A stretch of 64,000 nucleotides of DNA from the NCBI GenBank assembly GCA_963839475.1, contig CAWIVH010000008.1, positions 62,001 through 126,000 on the forward strand. The letters are read 5' to 3'. Under the pieces are notes generated by a model, which was not told the origin of the DNA, did no database searches, and saw only the letters and a list, made by a program, of their open reading frames with translations. This document shows, piece after piece, positions 34,175 to 44,053 of the stretch. Positions within the stretch are counted from its first letter, which is position 1, and each line of letters starts with the position of its first letter. This stretch comes from CAWIVH01 sp963839475. GTDB taxonomy: Bacteria; Acidobacteriota; UBA6911. Made by a program: the position numbers and the translations under genes.

Positions 34175-36042
34175 CCGTTGCTTTTATCCTGCTTGCCTTC
34201 GTCGTCGGCCTCTATGCCGCTCCGTTCGAGTCGGAGGAATCGATTGGCGTGGACCTGGTGATTGCGCAGGTACCGCACCGCCCGGGCCATCATCGCGGGG
34301 ATACCGGACGTTTTTCTTTTTCCAGGGCGCGGGAGCAGAGCGGCCGCATCATTCTCGTCAATTCCGCCGGTGAAATCAGCTCCCTCACCCAGGAGTTCTT
34401 TGCGGCGGCAGATCCTGAAATTTCATTCGATGGCAAAAGAATCCTTTTTGCAGGCCGGCAAAAGGTGGCCGAGCCGTGGAATATCTGGGAGATGGATGTC
34501 GATGGAAAGAACAAACGCCAGATAACCAGGGATCAGGGCGATTGCCTGGAACCCAAGTACCTTGCCACGAGCTCCATTACGCCTCCGGAATTTGCCGACA
34601 AGGTTCGCTGGATCACCTACTTATCCAATCAGGCAAATGCCCCCGACTCCTGGGAAAAGGGATTCAGCTTCGCACTCTACGCTCAGAATATTGAGCCTAT
34701 GGAAGGGCGGGGGATTGTCACCAGGCGTAGCACTTTCAACTTGGCCAGCGAATACTCTCCCACCGTTATCGGGGATGGACGGATCCTGTTTACGAGCCGG
34801 CAAACCGGCGATTCTGCCCGGTTTCCGAATGGACGCTTTCCCATTCTGGCATGCAATTGGGATGGCACGGGATTGAACCTCTTCTATAGCGGCGATGAAG
34901 GGGGCCTGGTCAAATCCATGGCCTGCGAATCTCCCGACCGGACGCTTGTTTTCGTGGAATCCGGAGGGGAAACGGAGGATGGAAGCGGTGCCCTGGCCAG
35001 GGTTTCGTTCAAGCGGCCGCTTCACAGCCGTGAACTCCTGAGCCGTGGGAGTGGGTTCTACCGCAAGCCGCATGCCCTGCCCGATGCCCGTCTGCTGGTT
35101 TCCTATACCGGCGGCAGCGAAGCCCGGGGTATCTATCTCTTTGACTTCTCGAAAGGGGCTCCAGGATTAAAGCTGCACTTCGATCCCCGATGGGACGACC
35201 AGTCTGTTGCCGCGGTATTATCCCGTCCTGAACCCCAAGGCCTTATCAGTGCCGTGGTCGATAGTGAAAAATCCGTCGATGTGCAGTGCCTCAGCATCTA
35301 TGACTCGGACCTTCCGTCTGTAAAAACCCTCCATAAAGGTGAGGTCAAAAGGATTCGTTTTATAGAAGGAGTACCTCTATCTGCAGCGGTGAAGGGGCAA
35401 AAACTGCCGCCTCCCGATGGCACAAGGGTGCGGATGAGGATCCTGGGAGAAGCCGCAGTGGAGCCCGATGGATCATTCTTTGTGACATTGCCCGGGGATA
35501 CCCCTTTTTACATGCAGCTGCTTGGTGGTGACGGCATGGCATTGCAGTCGATGAGCACCTGGATCTGGGGCCGTCGTGGCACAAGCCGCAGCTGCATCGG
35601 CTGCCATGAGAATCGGGAGCACGCACCTGAAAATCGTGTTTCTCAGGCTTTGCTCAAAATCCATCCCCAGGTCCTTCTGGATACTCCGAAAAGCAGGCGG
35701 CCGGTTCCGGATTTTCAGTCGATCCAGCCGATTGTTCAAAAACACTGCGTGCCCTGTCACAAGGGCGGTTCCGGACAAGGAGGGCTGGATTTGAGGACCA
35801 CACCAGCGCAGAATGCCAGGAAGGCTTTTGATAGTCTTGTAAGGGATCGGAAGGCGGCAAGCGGCGGCCTGCCCTATGTTCTGCCCGGTCATGCCAAAGC
35901 CAGCCCCTTGATCCAGCAGATCCTGTCCGGCAAGGGCGGCATCGCTAACGGCGGAAAGCACTCCATAGTGGATATGACGGCGGAGGAATTGCGGACGCTC
36001 ATGGAATGGATCGATTTGGGAGCCCGCTGGGAAAACCGATGA
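34096..36042 (+). CDS. HzsA-like propeller protein with two haem c sites
   Basis: The frame encodes up to 648 residues with a membrane or signal helix near 27-43 (ITVAFILLAFVVGLYAAP). The middle has TolB/PD40-like propeller blades (AADPEISFDGKRILFAG, IWEMDVDGKNKRQITRD). The C-terminal third carries two CxxCH haem sites, SCIGCHENREH near residue 497 and HCVPCHKGG near 550, and the LVLPGHAKASPLIQQIL-type ending of planctomycete cytochrome c modules. This layout matches the hydrazine-synthase alpha-subunit-related (HzsA) family, which is widespread outside anammox bacteria and of unknown chemistry. The start is uncertain, since the ATG at 34096 overlaps the upstream gene by 79 bases. Its stop overlaps the next ATG (ATGA), implying coupled translation. 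It is probably periplasmic. Confidence 0.8.
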   Translation: MAERNYAKTEGCENQPGDEGSRTARITVAFILLAFVVGLYAAPFESEESIGVDLVIAQVPHRPGHHRGDTGRFSFSRAREQSGRIILVNSAGEISSLTQEFFAAADPEISFDGKRILFAGRQKVAEPWNIWEMDVDGKNKRQITRDQGDCLEPKYLATSSITPPEFADKVRWITYLSNQANAPDSWEKGFSFALYAQNIEPMEGRGIVTRRSTFNLASEYSPTVIGDGRILFTSRQTGDSARFPNGRFPILACNWDGTGLNLFYSGDEGGLVKSMACESPDRTLVFVESGGETEDGSGALARVSFKRPLHSRELLSRGSGFYRKPHALPDARLLVSYTGGSEARGIYLFDFSKGAPGLKLHFDPRWDDQSVAAVLSRPEPQGLISAVVDSEKSVDVQCLSIYDSDLPSVKTLHKGEVKRIRFIEGVPLSAAVKGQKLPPPDGTRVRMRILGEAAVEPDGSFFVTLPGDTPFYMQLLGGDGMALQSMSTWIWGRRGTSRSCIGCHENREHAPENRVSQALLKIHPQVLLDTPKSRRPVPDFQSIQPIVQKHCVPCHKGGSGQGGLDLRTTPAQNARKAFDSLVRDRKAASGGLPYVLPGHAKASPLIQQILSGKGGIANGGKHSIVDMTAEELRTLMEWIDLGARWENR

Positions 36043-38556
36043 AACCGCTATCCAATCCCTCTGGCCGCTGGTGGACCGCCGTTCTGTGCGCGGCAAGCAT
36101 GCTGGGCATTTCACTTTGGAGCCTTTCACAGAGTCCCTCCGGCGGATCGATTCCAAGGAGCCGGCGCGCACTGGTCGCCCAACCCGAAGACGATTTGTAC
36201 AAATCTCCAGTTCAAATGGCCATCACCAAGGATGGGAGGAGGCTCTTTGTAGCTTGTGAAAACACAGACGAAGTCCTAATTGTCGACGCTGCGGCACGAA
36301 AAGTGACCGGATCGGTCAAAGTCGGGCGGCACCCTTTTGGCCTGGCCTTGAGCCCGGACGAATCCCGCCTCTATGTAAGCAACCGAATGGATAACACCGT
36401 TTCAGAGGTCGATGCGGCCGGCGCGAAGGTCCTTCGCAGCATCGCAGTTCCTGGTGATCCTCACCAGCTGACCACGGATGCTTCGGGCAAGACCCTCTAC
36501 GTTGCCAACCTGATAGCCAATCATATTTCGCTTATTGACACAGCCACTTTTGAGCCCGTCAAAACCATCGAGGCCGGAACCTATCCTTTCGGCGTAGCCC
36601 TGTCTCCTGACGGCAGGTATATTTATGTCTCAAACCAGCTTTCGAACCCGGTGCCGTTTCGTACCGCGCCGGTGCTGGAGTTGACCGTAGTCGACGCGCG
36701 TTCGGGCATGGTATCCGGCCGAAGGCAGCTTTATTCCACGGTGATTGGCCAGGGTCTGGCGGTATCGCCCGACAGCCAGTTCGTGGCAGTCGCCCTCGAA
36801 ATGCCGAAAAACCTGCTCCCGGAGACCCAGGTATATCAGGGATGGATGGTGACTCACGGCATCGCCGTCATTGAAGCCGGATCCAGGGGGAAGCCGGCGT
36901 ATTTCCTGCTTGATGATGCGAACTCCTATTATGCCGATCCTTATGGCCTGGCTTTTTCGCCGGACGGAAAACGCCTCTACGTTTCCTCCAGCGGCGTGGA
37001 TATCGTTTCCGTCGTGGATTTCGAAAAGTTGAAGAGCCTGCTGAGGGTTTCGAATGGCAGAATTGGCGCCTCGGATGAAGATATCCGATCCTATGCCCGG
37101 CACCTGGCTCTGAGCGCTGAGTTCGTTTCTGCCCGCATCCCGACCGGAAACAATCCTAAAGGCATTTTGATTTCGCCGGATGGCAAACTCTTGTATGTGG
37201 CCAATCGCCTTTCGGACAACGTGCAGCTGATTGATGCTCAAAACAACAGGACGGTCGGCTTCATCGATTTGGGCGGGCCGAAAACCGAGACGGCGTTGCG
37301 CCGTGGTGAGAAGCTTTTCAATTACAGCACGATCAGCTTCCAGAAACAATTGAGCTGCAATACTTGTCATCCTGAATACCATCTGGACGGCCTGCTTTAT
37401 GACATCGTGGGGCCTGGTGATCCCATGGGGAAGAATCTTGTGGACAACCGGAGCCAGCGCGGATTGGCGGAGACCGCACCCTTCAAATGGAACGGCAAGA
37501 ATCCCACCCTTGCCCGGCAGGACGGCCCAAGGGCTGCCATGCTTTTTTTTCGCTCCCATGGCTTCGACGCAGAGCAATTGAAAGACATCGTGACATTCGT
37601 CGAGTCCATCCCCGTGCCATCCAGCCGTTATTTGAGCTCGGACGGGATGCTGAACGAGTTCCAGGAGGAAGGTAAGAGATATTTCGAACGGGATTTTACC
37701 AAAGACGGGCGGTACATCCCGGTGAACAATCGCTGCTTCACCTGCCACCGGCCGCCTTACTATACCGATCAAAGAATGGAGGATGTCGGGACCAAAGCGG
37801 CGCACGACGATGAAAGCAGCTTCGACACTCCACATATCGGGAATGTCGCGGAAACTGCTCCCTACCTTCACGACGGCCGCTGCTACAGCCTGGAGGAAAT
37901 CTGGACGGTCTATAATCCCGAGGATCTTCATGGTGTGAGCAACGATCTCGACAAGAGGCAGCTCAATGTGCTGATCGAGTACATCAAGACGCTCTCGGCG
38001 GGAGCTCCGATGTCGGATGATGAAATGATGAAAACCATGTTTCCGCCCACCGCCCGGGTGCGCAGTAACTTCAAGCTGGAAGAAAAAGTGCCGGTGCCGG
38101 ATCCGCCTTATAAATACGTCGGAAACCTGGTCTGCGCCGGCTGTCATATGAAACAATATAAAGGCTGGCTCGGAACCAAGCATGCGCGCACATGGGTCAT
38201 GCTGCAGCGGGAGGTTGCGAAAACCATATCCAGGGATCTTCCTATCCAGGCTTCCCATCCGCAGCACAGCGGGGTTTGCCTTCGGTGCCATGCCACGGCG
38301 GCGAATGAATCCGATGAACTTCAAGGCCGAAGGATTTCATGTGGAAGAGGGGGTGCAGTGCGAGCGGTGTCATGGCCCTGGCAGCTACCATTCCAGCGCA
38401 GAGACGATGCGGGACAAGCAAAAATCGAAGGCCCTGGGGCTGCGCAAAGCCACCAAAGAAGACTGTCTGGTTTGCCATCAGGCAAAACCCTCGCACAAGG
38501 TTCTTGGGCGCGCGCCCTTCAACTTCGACACGGCATGGAGCAAAATCAAACATTAA
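36039..38556 (+). CDS. YVTN-propeller multihaem cytochrome with apparent +1 frameshift near 38319
   Basis: Starting from the ATGA-coupled ATG at 36039, residues ~40-415 form YVTN beta-propeller repeats (GRHPFGLALSPDESRLYVSN, GTYPFGVALSPDGRYIYVSN and others). Two haem sites, CNTCH (440) and CFTCH (566), belong to a dihaem peroxidase/MauG-like module. CAGCH (699) and CLRCH (747) begin a cytochrome c554-like module. After NESDE the frame turns into non-protein-like sequence. Skipping one base near 38319 restores FKAEGFHVEEGVQCERCHGPG and DCLVCHQAKPSHKVLG, giving six haem sites, and ends at 38556. Without the skip the frame runs on by chance into the next gene. It is probably a periplasmic electron-transfer protein if the frame is intact in vivo. 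Confidence 0.78.
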
Positions 38557-38573
38557 AAGTGGAGTGGACCCGG

Positions 38574-39761
38574 ATGAAATCCTCAAAGCTATTGGCAATC
38601 ATCGCCGCGGCCCTGCTGCTTGCGTCGATCATACCCGGCATCAGGGTGCCTAGGAATGCCGCGGCGCAGACGGCAGCTGTCGATGGAGACTCAGCCGAGC
38701 CCAGGATTTACACGCATTGGCAGAGTTATCATAAGGAGGACGGTCTTCCGGCAGAAAAGGTGTATTGCATCGCGGTGGATGGCGACCGGGTATGGGCGGG
38801 GACGGATAACGGGCTGGCGGTCTATGAGGACGGCAAATGGACATCCTATGGTGTGGCGGACGGCCTGGCTTTCCCGGCTGTACTTTGCCTGGCCGTAGAT
38901 CCTGCTACACGAGATGTCTGGGCCGGGACGATGAAGGGGCTTAATCATATTTCTGCAGGCCGATTCAAAACCTATACGCAGTTCAACAGCGGGTTACCGA
39001 ACGACGTGGTTTTCGGGGTTTGCGTCGAAAACCAGAATATTTGGATCGCCACCACCAATGGAACCGCACGGTTTCGGGTCAAGGACAACAAGTTCGATGT
39101 CTATACACCGGCCAATTCGCCCCAGCATGAACCCTGGGGTTATTTCGTGACCTATGCCGACGGCAAGGTCTACGCAGCGCTCTGGGGCGGCGGCGTGCTC
39201 GAGTTCGATACCACGACCGAACAATGGAAATCGTATAGGGATCCCGATGGTGAAATGGAAGTGGATGTGCTCCGGGACGACGGACTGATTCATGTGATTA
39301 CCACCAGCACAAGTTACGTTGAGAAAATCCTCTGGGTTTCCACCTATTTCGGCATGAGCCGGTATGATGGCCGGCATTGGCGCGGCTACATTGAAGGGGA
39401 TTCGGGGCTCCCAAGCAATTTTATCAACATGGTAAAGGCCAAAGGGCGCGTTGCTTGGGCCTGCACGGATCGGGGATTAGGTTCGGTGAATGGCGACACC
39501 AACCGCTGGGTGAGTTATGTACCGTCCGATCCCATCTGGGCCCACAAAAGAGTCCCATCCCCTTCCGATGGGCCTATGGAAGGTACCAAGGGCTGGGAAG
39601 CCAGGATTTATGATGATGCCAAACTGATCAAGACCGTTAAACTGCAGGAAGGCCTGGCGAATAATCATGTTTATGGCATCGATTTCCAAGGCGATGATGT
39701 CTGGGTAGCAACATCAAAAGGCGTAAGCAGGGGAGTGTGGAAGAAGGAGGCGGGGAAATGA
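38574..39761 (+). CDS. Secreted Reg_prop-type beta-propeller protein
   Basis: A ribosome-binding-like GTGGAGTGG precedes the ATG at 38574, and the product (395 residues) opens with a clean signal peptide (KSSKLLAIIAAALLLASIIP). I therefore treat it as its own gene rather than the tail of the cytochrome. Repeats of the two-component-regulator propeller type follow: GDRVWAGTDNGLAVYEDGKWTS (shown in part), ATRDVWAGTMKGLNHISAG, QNIWIATTNGTARF, ILWVSTYFGMSRYDGRHW and DDVWVATSKGVSRG. Unlike hybrid regulators with this propeller there is no kinase domain, so it is a free periplasmic propeller. Its TGA overlaps the ATG of the next gene (ATGA). Confidence 0.8.
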   Translation: MKSSKLLAIIAAALLLASIIPGIRVPRNAAAQTAAVDGDSAEPRIYTHWQSYHKEDGLPAEKVYCIAVDGDRVWAGTDNGLAVYEDGKWTSYGVADGLAFPAVLCLAVDPATRDVWAGTMKGLNHISAGRFKTYTQFNSGLPNDVVFGVCVENQNIWIATTNGTARFRVKDNKFDVYTPANSPQHEPWGYFVTYADGKVYAALWGGGVLEFDTTTEQWKSYRDPDGEMEVDVLRDDGLIHVITTSTSYVEKILWVSTYFGMSRYDGRHWRGYIEGDSGLPSNFINMVKAKGRVAWACTDRGLGSVNGDTNRWVSYVPSDPIWAHKRVPSPSDGPMEGTKGWEARIYDDAKLIKTVKLQEGLANNHVYGIDFQGDDVWVATSKGVSRGVWKKEAGK

Positions 39762-41158
39762 AGCCGTACATCCGGATCCTGGTGGTGTTTTTTGTGACCC
39801 TCCTGAGTGGCTGGACTCTGCCGATTTCAGGGCAGGAGCCGGCCGCCGCGGACAAAGCCTCAACCGCCCAAAAGCCTACCGATGCCAAAGGTCAGTCTCC
39901 TGCCTCCTCTCCAGGAGACAATTCGGGGGCCGAGCGCAAAAAGGAACTCTACGGCAACATGCCCGAGGACCTCGAGCCGTTCCGTGATTTCATCAGCGAG
40001 CCGTATCACAAGTATTTTGTTCCCAGCGATGCCGCCATAGCTTTCTGGGGCCCGGGGCGCGATAAGCCCGAGCCGGACGTCGAAACCATAAAGCTCGGGC
40101 TGCTCGCCCCTTTGGAACGGAGTCATGAAGTTTATATGGGCCGGCCCATCCTGAACGGGATGCAGATGGCGATCGATGAGGCCAATGCTGCCGGAGGGTA
40201 CAAAGGCAAGAAATTCGAAATCGTCAAACGGAACGATGCCGGACTTTGGGGCGCTTCCGCCAATGAAATCATCGGATTCAGCTACGAGGACAAGGTTTGG
40301 GCTGTAATCGGGACGGTCGACGGTGCCAACAGCCATATTGCTATCCGGGTTGCCCTGAGGACCGATATTCCGATGATGAATGTCGCAGATCTGGACCCGA
40401 CTCTAATGGAAACGCGGATTCCATGGATCTTCAGGGTGATTCCTGACGACAGGCAAATGGCCTACACGATTGCCTACTACGTCTATAAACAACTGGGCCT
40501 TCAGAAAGTCGCCATCCTCAGAGCCAACAACCGGTACGGCCGCTTCGGCGTCGCCCAATTCAGAAAAAGCTCCATCCGGCTGGGCAAGCCTGCTCCCATC
40601 GAGGTGAATTACGAGCTCAACTACGACATGGTGAATCCGGAGTTTCTGACCCAGATAGACCGTTTGAAAAAGGCGGAGCCTGATGCGGTGATTTTATGGG
40701 CCGACGCGGAACCGGCCGGTCTCCTGGTTAAAAAAATGCGCGAGTTAGGGATGAACATCCCGGTGGTTGCCTGCGAAAGGATTATCAACGACGCGTTTCT
40801 CAAGGCCGCCGGAAAATCTGCTGAGGGAGTCGTTGCCACCTCGCCGTTCGATCCCGATGCCTCCAACCCCAGGCTGGCTAAGTTCAGGAAAGAATATCGA
40901 GCGAAATTTGGCGAGGCTCCAAATGCCTATGCGGCTCATTCCTACGACGGCACTCAAATGGTGATTGAGGCTGTGCGCAAGGCCGGCCTCAACCGTTACA
41001 GGATTCGAGACACCCTCGCGGAAATGAGACAATGGGATGGCGTCACCGGCGAAATTATGATGGATGACGTCTACACCAACCGGCGGCCCGTTTGCGTGGC
41101 CACGGTCAAAAATGGGCGTTTTGTCTACGGTATTACCAAAATTGACCGTCTTTTTTAA
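39758..41158 (+). CDS. Periplasmic binding protein type 1 (branched-chain amino acid/urea ABC family), first of two
   Basis: The ATG at 39758 overlaps the upstream stop, and AAGGAGGCGGGG lies just before it, a strong ribosome binding site. The 466-residue protein has a signal peptide and a ~70-residue Ala/Pro/Ser-rich linker. A type-1 periplasmic binding fold follows: IKLGLLAPLERSHEVYMG, NGMQMAIDEANAAGG, VWAVIGTVDGANSHIAIRVA, VAILRANNRYGRFGVAQF, and an AHSYDGTQMVIEAVRKAG close. Such proteins deliver leucine-type amino acids, urea, amides or aromatics to ABC transporters, but none of the membrane or ATPase genes is present here. It may instead act as a ligand sensor for the neighbouring redox proteins. 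The ligand is unknown. Confidence 0.85.
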   Translation: MKPYIRILVVFFVTLLSGWTLPISGQEPAAADKASTAQKPTDAKGQSPASSPGDNSGAERKKELYGNMPEDLEPFRDFISEPYHKYFVPSDAAIAFWGPGRDKPEPDVETIKLGLLAPLERSHEVYMGRPILNGMQMAIDEANAAGGYKGKKFEIVKRNDAGLWGASANEIIGFSYEDKVWAVIGTVDGANSHIAIRVALRTDIPMMNVADLDPTLMETRIPWIFRVIPDDRQMAYTIAYYVYKQLGLQKVAILRANNRYGRFGVAQFRKSSIRLGKPAPIEVNYELNYDMVNPEFLTQIDRLKKAEPDAVILWADAEPAGLLVKKMRELGMNIPVVACERIINDAFLKAAGKSAEGVVATSPFDPDASNPRLAKFRKEYRAKFGEAPNAYAAHSYDGTQMVIEAVRKAGLNRYRIRDTLAEMRQWDGVTGEIMMDDVYTNRRPVCVATVKNGRFVYGITKIDRLF

Positions 41159-41196
41159 AAAATAGACCGGGGCTATCCAGGCCGGTCCAAGGCTCA

Positions 41197-42414
41197 ATGC
41201 TCTCCATGTCATCTGTCCTTTTGTACCTGCTCCTTGCCCTTCAAGTTCAGAAAACTGCGCCCTATGCCGATTTCAGCGGTAAAGGCGCGGGTTTTTATGG
41301 CGAGACCGGCATGGATGCCGACCTGGCTGCGCTGCAATCGGTGCGTATCGGCGTTCTGGGTCCGGCCAAAAGCCGTGAAGGGCTCCATCAGAGGGTTGCG
41401 GTTCAAATTGCGGTCCAACAGGCGAATGCAGCAGGCGGATACAAATACTCCGGGAGGGCAGAGGATGCCCGGAAAACTGAGGCATCCGGCATCAGGAAAA
41501 ACGTCGATCTTCCCTATGAAATGGTGTTTCGAGAAGATGATGGTCCCTGGGGAGTCACCGCCAGGCAGGTAGTGCAATTGGCCTACGAAGACAGGGTTTG
41601 GGCCATCATCGGGGGACTTGACGGACAACACACTCACATGGCGGAGTTGGTCGTTTCAAAGGCCTGGGTTCCAGTGGTAAGTCCTTCGGCTTCCGACTTT
41701 TCGATCGATTATGCCAATGTCCCCTGGGTCTTCCGTGCCTCGCCGTCGGACTCCAAGCAGGCAGACGCCTTGCTGGATCTCGCTGAAAAACGAAATTATC
41801 GCCGGCTGGTAGTCCTCTCGGAGGCGGAGCGGGAAGCACGTACGGGCTTCATGAGGTTGAAGGAGCGGCTTGCCCACCACAGCAGTGTGTTGCTGGATTT
41901 GCATCTGGAGTACTCGGCTGTCGCTCCCGACGAGATCATCCCGCGTCTGAGAGATGCGCGATTCGATTGTCTGATCCTCTGGGGACATGCCGATGCTGCC
42001 GTGCCTCTGATCCTCAAACTACGCGAATCCGGCATCCGCTCCCCTATCCTGGGACCGTCCAGCCTGGCGGTCCGGCAAGTGCTGGAGCGGGGTGCGGCCG
42101 TGGGCGATATTACAGTGGCTGCTTCCTGCGATCTCAGCCAGGATGGGCCCATGCGCACGGAATTTGTCAGGGAATTTACAAAAATTGCCGGCGAATGGCC
42201 GTCTGCCACAGCCCTTTATTCGTATGATGTAGCTCGCCTGATTATGCGGGCGATCGAAGAAGGCGGGCTGAATCGGGCCGCCATCCGGAATCGGATCTCC
42301 GGCTCCTCGTTTGAAGGACTCTCCGGCAGAATTGAATTCAATACTCTTGGCGGCAGCCAGGCTTCGCCGGTGCTTTTGAATCTTAAGGAAAACCGTTGGG
42401 TTCGCTTGGAATAG
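41197..42414 (+). CDS. Periplasmic binding protein type 1, second of two
   Basis: This 405-residue protein is a divergent paralogue of the preceding gene and lies 38 bases after it. It has a short N-terminal hydrophobic segment (SSVLLYLLLALQV) that could be a signal. The same fold marks are present: VRIGVLGPAKSREGLHQ, VQQANAAGGYKYSG, VWAIIGGLDGQHTHMAELV, VVLSEAEREARTGFM, ALYSYDVARLIMRAIEEGG. A ~40-residue insertion (SGRAEDARKTEASGIRK region) separates it from the first copy. No permease or ATPase follows. Two different binding proteins without a transporter suggest either shared use of a distant ABC system or a non-transport role. Transcription likely continues from upstream. Confidence 0.82.
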   Translation: MLSMSSVLLYLLLALQVQKTAPYADFSGKGAGFYGETGMDADLAALQSVRIGVLGPAKSREGLHQRVAVQIAVQQANAAGGYKYSGRAEDARKTEASGIRKNVDLPYEMVFREDDGPWGVTARQVVQLAYEDRVWAIIGGLDGQHTHMAELVVSKAWVPVVSPSASDFSIDYANVPWVFRASPSDSKQADALLDLAEKRNYRRLVVLSEAEREARTGFMRLKERLAHHSSVLLDLHLEYSAVAPDEIIPRLRDARFDCLILWGHADAAVPLILKLRESGIRSPILGPSSLAVRQVLERGAAVGDITVAASCDLSQDGPMRTEFVREFTKIAGEWPSATALYSYDVARLIMRAIEEGGLNRAAIRNRISGSSFEGLSGRIEFNTLGGSQASPVLLNLKENRWVRLE

Positions 42415-42433
42415 GAAGGAATTCGATTATAAT
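42406..42433 (+). promoter_or_regulatory. Sigma70-type promoter for the RidA-family gene
   Basis: TTGGAA (42406-42411) and a perfect TATAAT (42428-42433) are separated by 16 bases. The predicted start near 42440 gives a ~45-base leader with AAGGA before the ATG at 42484. The -35 overlaps the end of the upstream binding-protein gene. Confidence 0.55.
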
Positions 42434-42483
42434 ATCAAGATTTTGTCCTCCGGTCTGAAGGATCGGGTGCAAGGAACCGTCTA

Positions 42484-43077
42484 ATGTCAAAAGGAGTTTT
42501 GAATAACGTGGAACTGCTTGTGGATCTTGCGCGCTTGACCGATGGTGAACGTGAAGAAATGAAGATGCTGGGAATCATTTCAGCTGAGGGAGTTCTCCGG
42601 GAATCGGAACAGCCGCCCCAACATGCCAGGCAGGATCCCATAATAACCAAGCGACTTATCACGGCCCCGGAAGTCTTGAATGAAGCCTTTCATTATCCCA
42701 AGCCTTCTTCATTTGCCAGAGGGCTCCGTATTGACGTCGGCGGCATAACCGTCCTCTTCATATCGGGGACGGCAAGTGTGGACGAAAACGGACTGAGCGT
42801 CCACGTGGGCGATTTTGGCGCGCAATGCTGGCGCACCTACCGCAATATCACGGCTTTGCTCAAATCCGAAGGCGCTACCTGGCACGACATAGTTAAGACG
42901 ACCTGCTACCTCAGGGACATCGAGAGGGACTACGATCAGTTCAACAAAATACGCACCTCCTATTTCCGCTGGTTAGGCCTGGATCCGCTTCCGGCGAGTG
43001 TTGGCGTGCAGACGCGCCTTTGCCGGGAAGATCTCCTGGTCGAAATTGAGGCGATCGCGCTCTTCAACACCAGGTAG
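42484..43077 (+). CDS. RidA-family protein with ~60-residue N-terminal extension
   Basis: The C-terminal ~130 residues of this 197-residue protein match the Rid (YjgF/YER057c/UK114) fold: ITVLFISGTASVDENGLSVHVGD, QCWRTYRNITALLKSEGATWHDIVKTTCYL (shown in part), LPASVGVQTRLCREDLLVEIEAIA. The Arg in QTRL is at the position that holds substrate carboxylates in imine deaminases. Classical RidA is ~130 residues; here ~60 extra residues (VELLVDLARLTDGEREEMKML) precede it and form a probable helix. RidA proteins hydrolyse reactive enamines and imines made by PLP enzymes. It has its own promoter but follows the binding-protein and cytochrome run, so a role in handling an amine- or imine-type product is possible. 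That link is inference. Confidence 0.82.
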   Translation: MSKGVLNNVELLVDLARLTDGEREEMKMLGIISAEGVLRESEQPPQHARQDPIITKRLITAPEVLNEAFHYPKPSSFARGLRIDVGGITVLFISGTASVDENGLSVHVGDFGAQCWRTYRNITALLKSEGATWHDIVKTTCYLRDIERDYDQFNKIRTSYFRWLGLDPLPASVGVQTRLCREDLLVEIEAIALFNTR

Positions 43078-43216
43078 GCCTTTCCGTTATCACCATTGGG
43101 CCGGCAGGCGCGCGGTATTCCCGCTTCCGGATTCCAACCACGAACCGCAGGGACGCGCGCTCGACTTTTTCCTGGTTCCCGGTGGCTCTTTCCATCTCTC
43201 GAGGAGTTAAATAAGC

Positions 43217-43912
43217 GTGGAATTGCTTCAGCGCATCGATATCGCCGGGGTACTGATCCAGTATGCAGTGCTGCTGTTTTCACTCAGCATTCATGAGGCG
43301 TCGCATGCCTGGATGGCGGACAGGATGGGTGACTACACGGCACGCTACCTGGGGCGCGTTACCCTGAATCCGATTCCGCATATGGACTTGTTTGGAACAC
43401 TCCTGTTTCCGCTCCTCCAACTGGTCGCTCATGTTCCTTTGATTGGTTGGGCCAAGCCCGTTCCGGTGAATCCCGCTCATCTCGCAAACCCCCGCCGGGA
43501 TCAGATCTTTATTTCGCTGGCAGGCCCCGGGGCCAACCTGTTAGCTGCAATCTGCGCCTTTGCTTTTCTTGCAGTATTGAAACTCAGTTCTCCGGAAGCC
43601 AGCAGCTTGATCACGAATACTGCCCTGACCATGACCATTCCGCGGCATTCATCAGTGCTCGCACCCCTGGCCGGAATTCTGGTCTTTACCCTGGCGATCA
43701 ACCTGATGCTCGCGATATTTAACCTCATACCGATTCCGCCGCTGGATGGTCACTGGATGCTTTATGGCCTGCTGCCTTATAATGCCGCTCAGATGCTGGC
43801 GCGAACGGGTTCCTATGGTTTCCTGCTGCTTTATGGGCTGATGTTCCTAGGGGTGTTCCAGTTTATTTTCATCCCCGTTCGATGGGTTCTTTCGTTTTTG
43901 ATTTTTTTCTGA
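43217..43912 (+). CDS. Site-2 protease family (M50) membrane metalloprotease
   Basis: This 231-residue protein starts at a GTG preceded by GAGGAG. It has the intramembrane zinc motif in SIHEASHAWMADRMGD (HExxH) near residues 26-40 and the second metal segment NLIPIPPLDGHWML near 170-183, within five or six hydrophobic helices. It lacks PDZ or CBS domains, so it belongs to the short rhomboid-neighbour subgroup that commonly precedes scpA and scpB in bacteria, as it does here. The substrates of this subgroup are unknown. It would act in the cytoplasmic membrane. Confidence 0.9.
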   Translation: MELLQRIDIAGVLIQYAVLLFSLSIHEASHAWMADRMGDYTARYLGRVTLNPIPHMDLFGTLLFPLLQLVAHVPLIGWAKPVPVNPAHLANPRRDQIFISLAGPGANLLAAICAFAFLAVLKLSSPEASSLITNTALTMTIPRHSSVLAPLAGILVFTLAINLMLAIFNLIPIPPLDGHWMLYGLLPYNAAQMLARTGSYGFLLLYGLMFLGVFQFIFIPVRWVLSFLIFF

Positions 43913-44053
43913 GTTTCGGTCATCCTGCCGACGGCGCCGGAATCCCGGACTGTTCGGGAGGATTTTGCCGGTGGCATGGTTTTCCTTCCCGGCAATCATG
44001 GGATTGGATCTTGAACTGGTACAATATCGGTATCGCGGATACTGGTCGCAGAT

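Noticed and set aside
36630..38324. 564-codon open frame antisense to the cytochrome gene
   Set aside because: It is the mirror of conserved YVTN and haem-binding sequence in high-GC DNA; no domain is recognisable.
36039..39761. A single 1251-residue fusion of cytochrome and Reg_prop propeller
   Set aside because: The joining segment is not protein-like, a one-base skip restores conserved haem sites and a stop at 38556, and a signal peptide with its own ribosome binding site follows.
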